Shown here: in pieces, positions 24,166 through 36,699 of the stretch
Position numbering within the stretch: the stretch's first letter is position 1
How the letters are laid out: each line of letters begins with the position of its first letter
Source of the DNA: Anseranas semipalmata
Lineage: Eukaryota > Chordata > Aves > Anseriformes > Anseranatidae
Length of the DNA: 64,000 bases
Reading direction: 5' to 3'
NCBI GenBank assembly: GCA_013399115.1
Contig: VXAA01003916.1
Coordinates: 28,430-92,429 of the forward strand
The notes under the pieces: model-generated
The model's database searches: none
Seen by the model: the letters and a program-made list of their open reading frames with translations, nothing else
Told to the model about the DNA's origin: nothing
Made by a program: the position numbers and the translations under genes

Positions 24166-24938
24166 TGATCAGGTTTGTGTAGGGGACTGTAGAGCATGCA
24201 CAAGCCAGGTAAGGGCAGCAGAAATACATATTCCTGCAATTGCACATTTAAACTCATATTCCTCTCTACATACCTGCACACAAAAAACAAACCTCTCCAC
24301 ATAAATGTATATACATGTATGCCCACACAAATGCATACACACCTCCAACTTAGTTCTATTTTTATCACTGTGCTAAAGCACTCAATTTTGGGGAAAGAAC
24401 ATTACCTTGAGTATATTTGTCTTGTAGTGTTTCTCTTACGTTTAAGTGGTACAACATGTTTTGACATTCTATGGTGGAGTCACAGTTCCTTTCCACAATG
24501 AGAGTTCAGGCTGAATAAATGTAAGAAAGATTCCTATTTCTGGTAGCTGAACGCTTTCTGATAGTATGGCAAAATCCATGCCAGGAAGGAGTGTTTTTAA
24601 TAACCACAGATGGATAATAGGTTTGCAAAACACAGTAACAGATGGGTATTTTAAATCAAAATTAAAACAGAGAGGTTGAGAGGGAGCATTCTCTTTCCAG
24701 ACAGTTAGAGCTCAATACCTGCCCAACTTCTCTGAAGAATTACCAAGAGAACAAGGAAAAAAACCTGCAGCTTAGTCATATTTGTATTCTTATTAAATGC
24801 AGGATTGCCTGAGGCGAACAAGAGTTGATATCATAATTATTGGCTTGCCTAGCCAGCTGCCTTCTCTCACCTGATGTAAGATCAGATCTTTCCAGCCTTT
24901 GGAGACTCTGTACCGCTGAGCCTCCACTCTCTCTACAG

Positions 24939-25251
24939 GGCTGTTTGAATGACCTAATCCTGTCCTGGAGCAGCAGCACGCCGTTTTGCTTCAGTAAAAA
25001 GGTAAGAGGAAACCTCTGACAACTTCATATAGCTTTTTAGAATTCAGCCGTGAAAGCCAAACGGAAGGGGGAGCAGAACTCTTTTGCCTTGGCTCATCTA
25101 TTTAATCCGAAGTCCCTGAGGCTGACTTTGAAGAACTTCAGGCTGAGGGAAGGGGAAGGTCAGCACCTACATCCCGTTCCTCAGCAACTCCCATAGGTAT
25201 TTATCAGCCGCGAGTGAAGAGTATCAAGAGAAGGAGTCAAGAAAACACCAG
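24939..25251 (+). promoter_or_regulatory. FOXN1: Candidate FOXN1 5' non-coding exon(s) / promoter patch
   Basis: FOXN1 coding exon 1 starts just after a splice acceptor (45367), so at least one upstream 5' exon must exist. Here CTCTCTACAG precedes 24939, and a donor GTAAGA lies at 25002. A near-perfect donor CCAG|GTAAGT lies at 25251/25252, below a stretch richer in G/C and CG than its surroundings (around 25125-25230). The exon model is an inference from splice-site quality only. The roughly 20-kb distance to the coding exon is compatible with mammalian FOXN1, whose 5' exon lies far upstream. No TATA box is certain. Confidence 0.25.
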
Positions 25252-28200
25252 GTAAGTTCATAGATCCATTGGTCTTTTACTGGGAGAAATGAAGACTCTA
25301 GGTGATTTCCCAAAGGAAAAAAAAAATAGCTCTTCTTGTCTCGGGTGTATACCAGCTTAATCTAAACCACTCTCTTTCATAGTTAAAAAGAAAGCTGGAA
25401 GTGTTTACCATTACCTGAAAAAGAAAAACCAAAACAAAAAAAGAAACCAAATAACAGAAAGACAAAACAAGAAAAGTATTTCTAAAAGAAGTTGGAAGTC
25501 TCACGTCTTACAGATTCACAATAGATTTATTTCAAACTTTTCCAATGGTGAATCAAAAACGTGGAAAGTTATACATTTTGAAACTGAGCTTTCTTTTACT
25601 ACAGCCTCCTTTTAAATATGCTACTTTTGCCTTGTGTGTTTTGTAGTAGTAGATGTAAATTTTTTTTGAGCTTGCTGTTATACTGAAAGGTGACTGAAGT
25701 GACAGCCAGCCAGAAGCTGGGATGTGTTAGCTGCAAAAATGACTAAATTTGAGTACAGCAAATGGAAACTTTTTCTTGTTTCTTTATGTGCACAGGAAAT
25801 ATATTGCTATATTTTCACTTCTTAGTTTCAGACTGTTAGATTTCCAGCAAGAAGGGAACTGTTCATTTTACAAACACAATAATTATCAAACCTATAAATA
25901 ACAACTAGCCATCATTCACCTTTGGTCCTCCTGCAACTTTACTGGTCATCAGATTAAATCTTAGGGAATTAGACTTTATGCTATAAATGTTTCAGTTTGA
26001 TTTACCTAAATCATATGTTTCTAACTTGAATATTGATATGAGCTAGGTTGAACTGAATGAGTTTTAGGATGAAAATGTATATATTTTGTTTACAATTAAT
26101 TACGAGCATAGAAGAACAAAAAGTATTTAAATATCTGGCGTGTATATTTCTTAAGGAGTAAAGAAGGATTGTGTACTTTGCTGTCAGCTAAGTGATGCCC
26201 TATATTATATCTGTAGCCAAGCACGTTGTTTACCCTACATCCAGGTGAGGGGAGATGAGCATGAGTAGAAGTGGTACTAATGTAAATGACAAAAGGGACT
26301 ACATTTTGGTAATCTGAGCATCTAGACTCTGCCCCAAATGTTAAAGTACAGCGTGAGAAAATACTAGCTTGTACATGAGCACAGATACTTGTACAGTTTT
26401 GCTATGTTCCTAGATAAAACTGGAGCCATGTGTTAGTTACTGAGATAGCAGCCAGTTGACTACTCTGGGGATTAAATGGCAATAGCTCTATACCACTGTG
26501 ATAGGTGTAATACACGAACCAGCCACGGACACCTTAAGAAATTTGCCACTACTGCAAAACACTGGGGTGAAGCAGGAAAGCAAAGAAAAGGGATATCTAC
26601 ACGAAGTGACATCTTTCTGATCCAAACAGGCTTTTTTTTTTTTTTTTAGGAGAACAGCTTGCTGCTCAAATATAGTTTTTAAAGGGGATAATTAGAAAAA
26701 AAAACAGATTTAAAAAAAAAAGGAAAAAAAAATGAGAATGTGCTATGTCCTCTTAAAATATGTATTTTTTAACAGCAGAAAGAAAAAAAATAATTGTTTA
26801 GGATTCCTGGAAACTAAACATTAATCACAACAACAACCTGAATTTTTTGGCTGCAAACTGCACAAATTTAACACAAGGAGTGGTGTCATGCAGAACTACT
26901 TTCAATCACGAAATCACTCCCATAACCTAGTTTCATAGGCTGCTAAATGACCAAGGACAGGGAGACAGTGATGCAGCCTCCAAAAAAAATCTGAAACAAA
27001 TTTTCAAGTCCTGCAAAAAATATTGATAATTGATTCACCCTAGAACCAAAAGGAGCTTTTGATTAGAGCCCACAGTGACTGCAGCTAGATTTGAAGTCAG
27101 AAGTTCTACAGTAATCTATGCAATAAAATTTAAAAGGCATAAAGATTGAAAGAAAAAACAAAAAAAAACAGGTATTTAGCCTTTAGAAGGCAGGGACTCA
27201 AAGCACTGAAGAGTGTGTATAATTTTTACACATACTTCTCTGTCCTGCTTATAAACCAAACAATTACAGATGCAAAATACTCCAGCAGCTTACTCCTCAC
27301 TCCTGCAGAAACTTTGGAAGCTGGCTCTTTCTGTCTGTGTCCAATAGAAAGTAAGGAAAAATGTTGTTTTGGATGTGGCAGAAGCGAAACAGTATTTGGT
27401 AGATCAGTGCCTATAAATCATAGGAAAGTCAATGGAGGTAACTTCCAAGCAGATAGGATTCACTGTTTGTGGCCACATCCTCTATTGTTACTCAGAAAGC
27501 CTGAGCTTTATGATTTGGGTCAAACACACCTCTCTGCTCTCCTGCACCTTGAAAATCATTAGCGTGAAATACAAAGAGATTAATTATGGAGATAATGCAG
27601 ATTAAGTGAGAGGTACAAATAAAATCCTCCTCTTGTACATCTGTGAGCATGGCCAGTGCCACCTCTTTCTGAGGCAATTCTCCATTTAGTTAAGATTTGA
27701 AAGCAAGGTGGCAATTCTCGAAAGCTATGCAAGGCTGAAAGAGGCTGGAATACCGTGAGTAGGAGCGCACGAAGAAATCCCCACAGAATGGCATCATTCT
27801 GTCTGCCTTTGGAAGCAGAGCTGTGAGGTGCTGCTCTTTCTTCTGAGTCACTGCTGAATCAATGCCCTAACATGGCGCTAACAACAGGATGCTGCTTACA
27901 TTAAGGACTAAAACCAAAGCTGTCGTGGTGAATTCTATTCAGCAAAGACATTATGTCACTTTTAATAAGATTAGGGGAAAAATTAACCATGTTTCAAATA
28001 TAAAATTCAAGTCATGCCCTCATAGTCGTAGCCTGCTGCTCTTCTGCTGCACTAACTGGCTCTCCACCCCACAGACTAAAGCCCAAAGATTTGTTGTTGT
28101 TTTCTTTTAATCAGCTAAGCCCTGTACAACACAGCCCATTTTCTGCACCCCTCTTGTGCATCTAAGTCTCCTGGTCATACATGAGATACTAGCAATGTTT

Positions 28201-29165
28201 TCCTCCACGATGCCCAGAAAGCTCAGACCCCTCACTATAACACAGTATGCCAAGCTTGTCTTGCAAACAGCCTCTTCCCAAGGGCCTATATGTCACTATT
28301 CTTTGCCTATTGGACATGATTCTTCCTTCAGATCAACACTTACAAGAACCCCGTACTCTAAGCAAACGGAATAGAATATATTATTCTTTATTTTATTTGT
28401 GATGCAAGACCTTTAGAGTTATCCACAGAACAACCTTATCTTTTGCATTATATCAATGAGGTAATAATGCATAAGATTATTGTATGTTGTTTACCTAAAT
28501 TTCCCAACATTTTCAAATAAAAACTGCATTCTTTGTGCCCTGTTAAATATTGTGTAAGTATTGAAGGGAGCTGCTAAACATGTGGTTAGTAAAGTGATCC
28601 CTGTATAGCCTTTACAAATCTCAACAGTGTCTTTTGAGGCTTAGTTAATATATGTAAAATCATTTTAAGATGTTTGGATGAGACAGGGCTACTGCAATCC
28701 AGAGCATTATTATCTTTCTGTTGGTGAAGTGCTCAGAAATGAATGAAGCATATAGGGTGAGGTTCCATCAGAGTCATGTAATGAAGCTAAACATGCTGTC
28801 ATTTTAACCCAATTTGTTTCCCTCTGTACTGCTGCCTCACCAGTTTGTTAGAGCCTCTCAAAGGAGCTCATCTAGTGTCAGCGTACAACTTCCACACCTA
28901 GCCCGTACTTTACTCCTGGAATGGGTAGGTATCCCTGCCCTGCAAACTCTTAACTGCTGGTTCAACAGACCTGCCAGGACAGGTCCCTGCAACATTCCCC
29001 TCTGTGGGCAAATGGTAGGATGCCAGAAATATTAGACAGGAACCTGTTCTCCCAGGAATGTAAGTAATTCATAGAAGGAAATAATTTACTATTTTCCCAG
29101 CTGGAATAATTAAACAGCTAGGCACTGTCCTCCCAAGCTGCAGAAAAGAATAGCAAACCAGAGGG
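25252..29165. other. FOXN1 upstream / possible intron, nothing recognised
   Basis: AT-rich sequence with several A or T homopolymer blocks around 26630-26800. A 138-codon ORF at 27146-27562 starts in A-rich sequence and has no known similarity. No gene or recognised repeat was found. Confidence 0.5.
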
Positions 29166-29169
29166 GAAA

Positions 29170-30300
29170 AAGAGCTGGAATGTCCTTCAGTATAAATTCT
29201 CTCCCAGACTAAATGCCCTTAATTCTGTGAATCCTTCCTCATAGGAAACATCTTCTAGGCCTCTGACCATTCTCACTCTCTCCTATGGACCCCATTGGAG
29301 TCCATTGTTTTGAAATGCAGTGACCGAAACTAGACACAAACCTTCAGCTGATGCTTTACCAACACCAAGAGGAGCTAACTTCACAAGTCTCACAACATAC
29401 ACTTCTGTAAGCACCTCGTACCTGCTAGCACGTCTGCCTTTTTCATTACAGCATGATGTGGCTGATCTAGGTTCAGCTCGTGACCATTAAACCTTGAGAT
29501 CCTTCTATGCAGAACTGCTACCTAGTCACTTGTTCTCATTCACTTTCTGCGGGGTTTATTATTCCTGCCTAGATGTTGAACTTAGTTATTATTGAACTGC
29601 ATTTTGCTTTCTTCAGATCATATTTCCTGTCTCCTTTTGAATATTAATCCTCTCCCCTAAATACATATGCAAAGTCTTCCATCTTCATGCTGTCTCCAAA
29701 TTTGATGTGTTCCTCTCCAGTCAATCACACAAGTCATTACTGAAAACACCAGGTACTACCAGATTCTGTTAGAAATCCACTCCCAATACACTTCCATTCT
29801 GACAACAGTTAGCAACTACTCTTAATGCTGTTTTCCACCCAGCTTTACCTCCTCACTACTCAAGTTTTCTCTAAAATAACTTTTCTTGGTTCACTTATGA
29901 AAATATCATGGGAAACAGCATAAAAGCCTCACTGCATGTACATGTACATCACCGCCTCTTCCTACAAGGCTGGTATACAGGGAAACTACACTAGTATAAC
30001 AAAATTTATAATGACTTTTACTTTTGTCTTTGTTTCCTTAGTTGTTTTTTTTTTTCCTTAATTTTATACTTTTCTGGGAATTGAAGTTAAATCAGCTAGC
30101 TGCAATTCCCTCATACTTTCTAGTTTCAAGACAGGTACTATATTTACCTCCTTTCTGTCTTCTGATATGGCACTCTTACGCGGTGAATTCTCAGAGACAA
30201 AAACCTGAAGCTCTGTTATTAGTTCAGCTGATTCTCTAAATTCATGAGAATGAAATTAATTAGGTCCACTGAACTTGAAGATGTCATAAAGCCTCAGCCT
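29170..30300 (-). repeat. Degraded CR1-type LINE ORF2 copy
   Basis: Read on the minus strand, this is a frameshifted relic of a CR1-like reverse transcriptase in the expected order. A stretch like GWKTALRVVAN matches the family NWLENHSQRVVVNG region, a motif like VVPGVFSNDL matches LGPVLFNIFINDL, and a C-terminal part VRMVRGLEDVSYEEGF is followed by RAFSLGE (family TRMIKGLEHL..YEERLRELGLFSLEK). Stops and indels are frequent, so the copy is old and non-functional. The right end (about 30150-30300) matches sequence upstream of the RT core. Borders are approximate. Confidence 0.7.
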
Positions 30301-31907
30301 TGTCCTCTGGGAGGTGAGAACAGATGAATTCTTCAATGCATGAGATCAGAGGCAAACATCATTAATATTCCAAAATTTCTCATACTCTGACTTGGCATTG
30401 CCCCGTTAGTTTTCCACTGTGCTTTAAGGTCACTAATTAAAGTATGCCCTACTTTTCCACTCAGAAATGATTTGGGGCTGTTTTGTTTTTTTTTGTTTTT
30501 TCTTTGAAATGCAGAGTGTCTAGAGAACATCTGAGCTACCCTAAAGGTTTTGGGGTCAACTTTGTGATGTCTGAATTTTGTTTTCTTAAGACGCAAGAAA
30601 TACTATTGTTGAACATCTTTATAAGAACTTTTCAAAGCATGGAAAAGTTACCTATTAGGACCAACATTTTTAAGATTAGCCATTAATGCAAAGTACTCTG
30701 TTCGGGATAGCCTGCACATAGTCTTCTGAGCAATAATGGTACTTATTTAAATCTATGGGAATTTAGTGTCCATAGGTAGATATCAGTTCAGTCTGTAATC
30801 ATGTGGAAAAATTCGTTGCCTCACAAAATTTTCATTCAGTGGTTAAGACTCACTAGAAACCTTGTAATGGCTTCCCAGATTTCTGTCCAGCCTTACGCAG
30901 CAAGCACCCTGCAGCCTAATTTGACATGTGTTGCCTAGCAGTAGTTTTCAGCAGACAAACTTAAGAGTCAAAAACCAAATAGGGCACAGAGTAATTCAGT
31001 CACGCCTGTTCTCTTTTCCTCCCTGACCCTATCAAAATACAACAGGGGACTGTTTTCAACAGGGAAAATAAGCCAGGTTTACCTATGCATATGTACAGTG
31101 ACTCAAAAGGACTGCAAAGGGGACTGCAACATTTGGCTCAAAGTAATGATGCTCCTTATTGTGTTAAGCCTCCACAGAAAAAGTCATTTTTCAAAAGATA
31201 TTCAACAAAAATAGGAAAAGTTTGGGTACAGGTGAATAGAAGATTTTCCCACATATAAAGACACTATGAAACTAAAAGATTTGAGAAAGAATGACAAAGA
31301 CACACTTAAGGAGAATGAAAATGTGCAAATTGGAAATAAGCATATGCTGACACTGACGATAGGATGCACCAGGAGTGAACTTGAATTTAACCATGTGGAT
31401 AATCAAGTCTTACCATCCTGTAATTCTGAAAAAACAGCGTATGATGGATCTATCATACTTACTTCTGGTTTTAGATGCTATAAGAATCAAGTTTTCACCT
31501 TTATTTCATGACTACCAGTGCAAAAACAGGCATTCTTGGTGAAATAAAAATTGTGATTCCTGTGTACTCGCAATTTCAGCAGCACTGAGTTTCTCAAACT
31601 ATGTTAGATATATCAAAAATTCCAGTAGAAGTGATAACTGGCAATATTTAACTTGAAAAGAGAGAAAGAAAGGAATAATTTACAGAAAAGCAAATAAAGT
31701 GAACCCATATGAGGAATTCCTTTGCCCTAGTTTACCAAGTCAGATTTGATGATGTATTCATTAGTGATACTTAACGTTCAAACAAAGGTTTTTCGTAACA
31801 GACGTAGGCCCTAGATTTCCCTGTCAGAAGAAATTAGGCATGTGCTTTCTATTTTTTTTTAAATCTGTTTTGCCTACTGATACTCTTCTCTCCACTTTAA
31901 TCCAGCT

Positions 31908-31987
31908 GACCCTGCACAGAGCAGGGGGAGTTGGACTAGAGGATCTCCTGAGGTCTTTTCCAACCTCAGCTTTCCCGTGACTCTGTG
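31908..31987 (+). repeat. CR1 LINE 3' end
   Basis: The sequence reads GAGTTGGACTAGAGGATCTC, then TGAGGTCTTTTCCAACCTCA, and ends in a TGACTCTGTGA tail. This is the hallmark 3' UTR of bird CR1 elements. It is better preserved than the other CR1 pieces here and is the clearest avian signature in the window. Confidence 0.85.
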
Positions 31988-31989
31988 AA

Positions 31990-34900
31990 GCTTTCCAATG
32001 ATATCTTTGCTAATCAGATCTTGCTACAAATCAGAAATAACAGCTGTGAAAAGGAAATATCTCATAGCTCTGCTCCCAACCATGGAGCCATGAGATCTGC
32101 CATAGGAAGCTACAGTCACCATAGAACAAGTTGACAAAGAAAGCGAAGTACGAGGTTGCTTTCAGTGTTGACTGGCCCCTTCACCAACGAGAACAGACTA
32201 CGGTTGACAAAAGCTTCTCACACAGAACTTCATTTCACACAGCCTCAGATAAAAGTAATCTCAAACACAAATCTTTTCCTCGACTATAAAACATGTTCCG
32301 CAATTCATAACCGAGAGCTATCACAATACAAAATTCTGGGCTCATCTGGAAGAAATATTAAATCAGAGGGTATAAATACATGAATGCAAACAAAAAGGTC
32401 TAAAATGAAACAAGTTATTTAATTTTAAGACATTACTTCATGAGTAAATATCTAAGAAGTCTCCAAGCAGCATGTTCTTTGCTCAGGACCCTATTTTCCC
32501 TTCCTGACTTTTTTTCCTTCCACTGAGTCTATAACACTATGTTCTGTGCTTGCATGACTGTTTATAGTCCCCCAAAATACTATATTATCCATTTATTTTA
32601 TATTTGCTTAGTTCATCTGAAAAAGCTAAAACACCAGCATGAGTGAAGAACTGTATTACACACAGAGATATTTAAGAGGAAGGAAAATGTTGAACGGTTG
32701 CTGCTGTCAATGTTGATAGAGATTTGTTTTTGTTTTTTTTTACTAAATAAAATATAAATATATTTTAGTATCTCAATTCTTTTTGCCTCCTGAAGTTACC
32801 ATTCTGAGAATAGAGTTAGCAATAATATAAAATCATACTTAATGAATATTCTTTATCAACTGTGCTTTAAGCGTTGGAAACAAACACCTACAAAAAGTTT
32901 AATTTGCATTATTTTTTATGTATAAGAAAACAATGTTTTTTGTAGTACGTTTAGCCTTACATCTTTCTTTAATGTGGCAATCCCCTTAGATCCCCATTAT
33001 GTTTTATGTTCCATTGAAATTTAGTATTTTATGAGAAGAAACAAATATAATTCCAACCTCTTGATATCTAGCTGCTCCCAAAAACATAAGATTCTTTTTC
33101 AATAATGGAATTAATTTTTCACACTAAGGAGAGATCAGACAAGATCTCTGTTAGAGGGGACATGAGTCCCCCAGAGTCTCTGTGCTTCATAAGCTGCATG
33201 ATGATACATGTGTCAAATGCAACAGAAGCACAGGTGAAAATGCAGGACTTTTATGCTTTGTGTAATTTTAGCTTTTTTCTTGTTTCTAATTGTAATCTCC
33301 ATTAATAATTTTATAATACCATCGAGTATGCATATATAATTCAACACACTTGCTTAAACGATGCTTCCTCAATGAAACAGAGATTGTTCATCCAGACTGT
33401 TTACTGCAAAACTGTTTATGCACACCCAGTTTTTGGATGTTTGCTGTTTCTGTGCAATTCCTCTCCTTTATTCCAAGTATGCTATTACCCTATGTCTTGT
33501 GGTGAGGAAATTTCTATTTTCTAAAGTTATTGGGGTGTTCCTGTAAGTGAGATGTAGGGAAGAATGGGCTACTCATTATGTAATGTAACAGAACTTCTCC
33601 CCCCAAAAAAGATGTCAACTTACTAGTTTTCAAGTGTTTTTTTGTTTTTGTTTTTAAGAAAATACTGTGTTGTAAGAGATTTTAATTAACCACAACTGGG
33701 GACAAAAAGAATTAAAAATATATCAATAAAGTATACATGCATATCCTGAAGGAATCAACTCAGTAAATGGACAGACACGAACAGAATTAGGAATTTGGAA
33801 GAAATAGTGGAAAGTAGACATGGCATTTTGAATACTTATATAGCTCCTGAAGGACATCCTCTACTGCTTAGATATTCCTTTAAAAGTTGAAATATTTTAG
33901 CATGGAAGAGACTACTGCCATAGCCTTCATTTCTTAGATAAGTTATTGACAGAATACTTCTGAAATATAATCCTTGAAGAGACGCACTTAAGCCCCTGAG
34001 GAAGGGTATGCAGGCCACAAATTTGTATGTTTTATTTTCAGAGTGCTTTTTGCTGCATAGAATGACCATTAGGTACTCAATGCTGCTGTCCTGTTCAGTC
34101 AAATAATGGCCAAATATATATATATAAAAAAAAAAAAAGTATAAAAGCACCTCACCTTTCAAAAGTCAGATGGCTGAAAAGTTTATCCAAGGTGAACAAA
34201 TCACGTTATTTTGCCAAAATTTCATATCAAGCATTTAAGCTATGCTGGCTTGAACAACGTGTTTTTAAACAAACAAGAATGTAGAGAACTGGGGAAAGAA
34301 ACTTAGCTCTGCTTTGCTCTTCTTTTAGAGGAAACAAAAAGTTTAAAGAATTTTGCCAAAAGAGTTTAAAAAAAAGGCATAAAATGAAGAATTAAAGAAA
34401 ATTAACTTAAAATCAAATAGCTGTTATTGATACTTTTGCTTTTAACAATAAAGAAGCTGTGTTTATGAAACAGAAATAGACTCTAGGAATAAATTAGGGA
34501 CTGGGAAAACTGGTGGGTGTAGCAGAGGAACGAGTACTTGGAAAGTGGGGAGGGCAAAGTGGAAGAAGAAGCACTGGTTACTTTGCACTGAAGCAGACAG
34601 AAGGTTAATTGGGTGAATGAACTTTGGCGCAATTTAGTCTGTCGGATATGGCCATATTTACAGTTTTAGGGACACTTTTGCTGCTATCATAACTGCAAAC
34701 AGGGATGATTTTAGCTGTACCTATTGTCTCATAACTTCCCTCATTTTTGGATCTTTTTTTTTTTCCCCGGTAACTTCCTTTGTACTTACATTGAAAGAAG
34801 ACATTATATTCCCAAGGCTTACAAAGAATTGTCATAATCATTCCCAGGAAGTTTAATACCTTCATGCACAATTCCTTGTTTTGTTCACCATCTTAGATTT

Positions 34901-35585
34901 GCTCTTCCTTCCTCCTCCCCCCTTCCAAATTTCAAGTCACTTGTATCTCATGTTGTTCTCAGCAGTTATTCCCTCTTGAAGGATTAGCATATTTGTATGT
35001 TACTCATTTTGCAAAACAATGTCAGGCCGTATTTCCCCACAAGGTTCTTTAATCTCCAAACTGTCCCTCATTTATTCTTCAGTCTGTCTGGCTGTCTTTT
35101 GCTCCTTCTGGTATTCCAAAGAGGATGCTTTAAATTACAAAACTCAGTTCTCAATTTGATGCTAGGGTGTGAATGACTTTGTAATTTCAGGGGCAGGGAA
35201 GGAAGAGGGTGGGGATAATCGGGCATTTGCCTTTTTATTTCTTCACTCTAAATTCTCTCCCCCTTTTCCCTAACTTTGCAGGTTGTTTGCATCTGCAGAT
35301 AGGTAGCTGTATCTCTCTGAAATATGTCACCTTTTACACTAAAGAGAGTTCCTGGCATTGGAATGTGTGACATGTCTGGTTTTATTTGTTTAAAATAGTG
35401 TGCAATGCAGTGTACATGATACTGAAAAACATCTGTCCTGGGCGAAAGCAAAGGCCTATCTAGGTCTGTTCCCAGCAATGAACATGACTCAATGCCTGGA
35501 GAAAAGCGCAGAAACAGAGCAAACAGTTTGCAACTCAGAGACCTCTTCAGTCAGAGCTGGTGTCTGTATATTTAACAAGCCATAA
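31990..35585. other. Intergenic / upstream of FOXN1, nothing recognised
   Basis: AT-rich sequence with T- and A-runs (for example 34107-34138) and pyrimidine-rich blocks near 34740-34925. No coding exon, RNA gene or repeat family was recognised. Confidence 0.5.
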
Positions 35586-35589
35586 GCCA

Positions 35590-36690
35590 CAGGGGGTTTC
35601 CTTTCCATGAACTTGTCCCTTGTCAGCCATCCCTTGAATCCATACTTTTATATATCTACAGCAGCCTGTGGTAGGGGCTTGCACAGCTTAGCTACATACT
35701 GCGTGAGGAACCACCGCACTTTGCTAGTTCTGAACCTCCTTCCTACTAGGCTCATGGGATGGTCTACAGCTGTTGATTTAGAAGACTGCCTTCAGTCCCT
35801 ATCCACCTCTCCATGTTACCTATGATTTAATACATCTCTTTCATTCTTTCACCATCACCACCACCAATCATCTTTTTTCCAGGCCTAAGACCACTTACAC
35901 ATTCCTCACGTGGAAGCTGATCCAAACCTTCGATCAGATTTGCAGCCCTTTCCTCAACCTGTCCTGTACAACTGTCTCCTTTTTCCCTAGCAATTGCTAA
36001 CATTTGGCTTTGCTTTTGTGACTGCTATTAGCATTGAGCTGATGGAGGAACTGTAACTACTTTTTCTTGAGTTTTAATGGTCAGCTAAATTATCTTTTTT
36101 TTTTTCTTAAAAAATGATCTTTTTTTGGCAAACAATGTTTTTGTGCTTCTCTTTAGGTTTTCGTATAAAGCTAAATGTTCCATCGCTGAATCTCATAAGG
36201 TCTTTTTGTTGTTCCTCCCACTTAATCTTCATCTTAGCTATTCAGAATAACAGTATCATCAGCAAATTTATCATAGTGCTGCTCATCTCTTTTTCCAGGT
36301 TGTCTGTGAATACATTAAACAACAGACAGTCTCAGCAGACCTCTAAAGATCACACCTCCTTCCTTGCGAAAGCTGAACACTCCCCTTTACTTTTCTATCT
36401 TTTAACCGATTAATTTATCCACCCAAAGACCTCTTCTGCCGGTGGATATTCGAGGTATCAGTGGCTATTTAGTTCCCTTAAAACCTTGTGATGAAGCATC
36501 CTGCCAAAAGCTCTTTTTGGTAACCTAGGAATACTATCAGCCAAATTTCCCTAATCCACATGTTTGCTGAGTTCTTAAAAGTATGTTTGTCAGGCTTGAT
36601 TTCCTTTAACAAAAGTCATATTGATTGTTAGCATATATATCATATTTATCCATGTGCCCACTATTTCTACCCTTTAGAAGGAGAATTATG
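35590..36690 (-). repeat. Degraded CR1-type LINE ORF2 copy with FADD motif
   Basis: Minus-strand reading gives, from high to low coordinates, a degraded QHGFCKGKSCLTN-like start (near 36590-36630), a GVPQGSVLGP-like segment (36325-36355), a clear reverse-transcriptase active-site motif KFADDTVIL (FADD at 36255-36266), and a C-terminal region resembling RTxKRKYFFTQxxVNLWNSLP (35680-35760). Internal stops and indels make it a fossil. It has the same orientation as the copy at 29.2-30.3 kb. Confidence 0.72.
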
Positions 36691-36699
36691 TAAGAGACT

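Noticed and set aside
27146..27562. 138-codon ORF starting in A-rich sequence
   Set aside because: It starts in low-complexity Lys codons and shows no similarity; the few Cys residues do not form a zinc-finger spacing I recognise.
27720..27880. Possible old interspersed repeat (GAGTCACTGCTGAATCAATG and CCCTAACATGGCGC)
   Set aside because: A faint resemblance to a reptile-type repeat, but too diverged to name or delimit.
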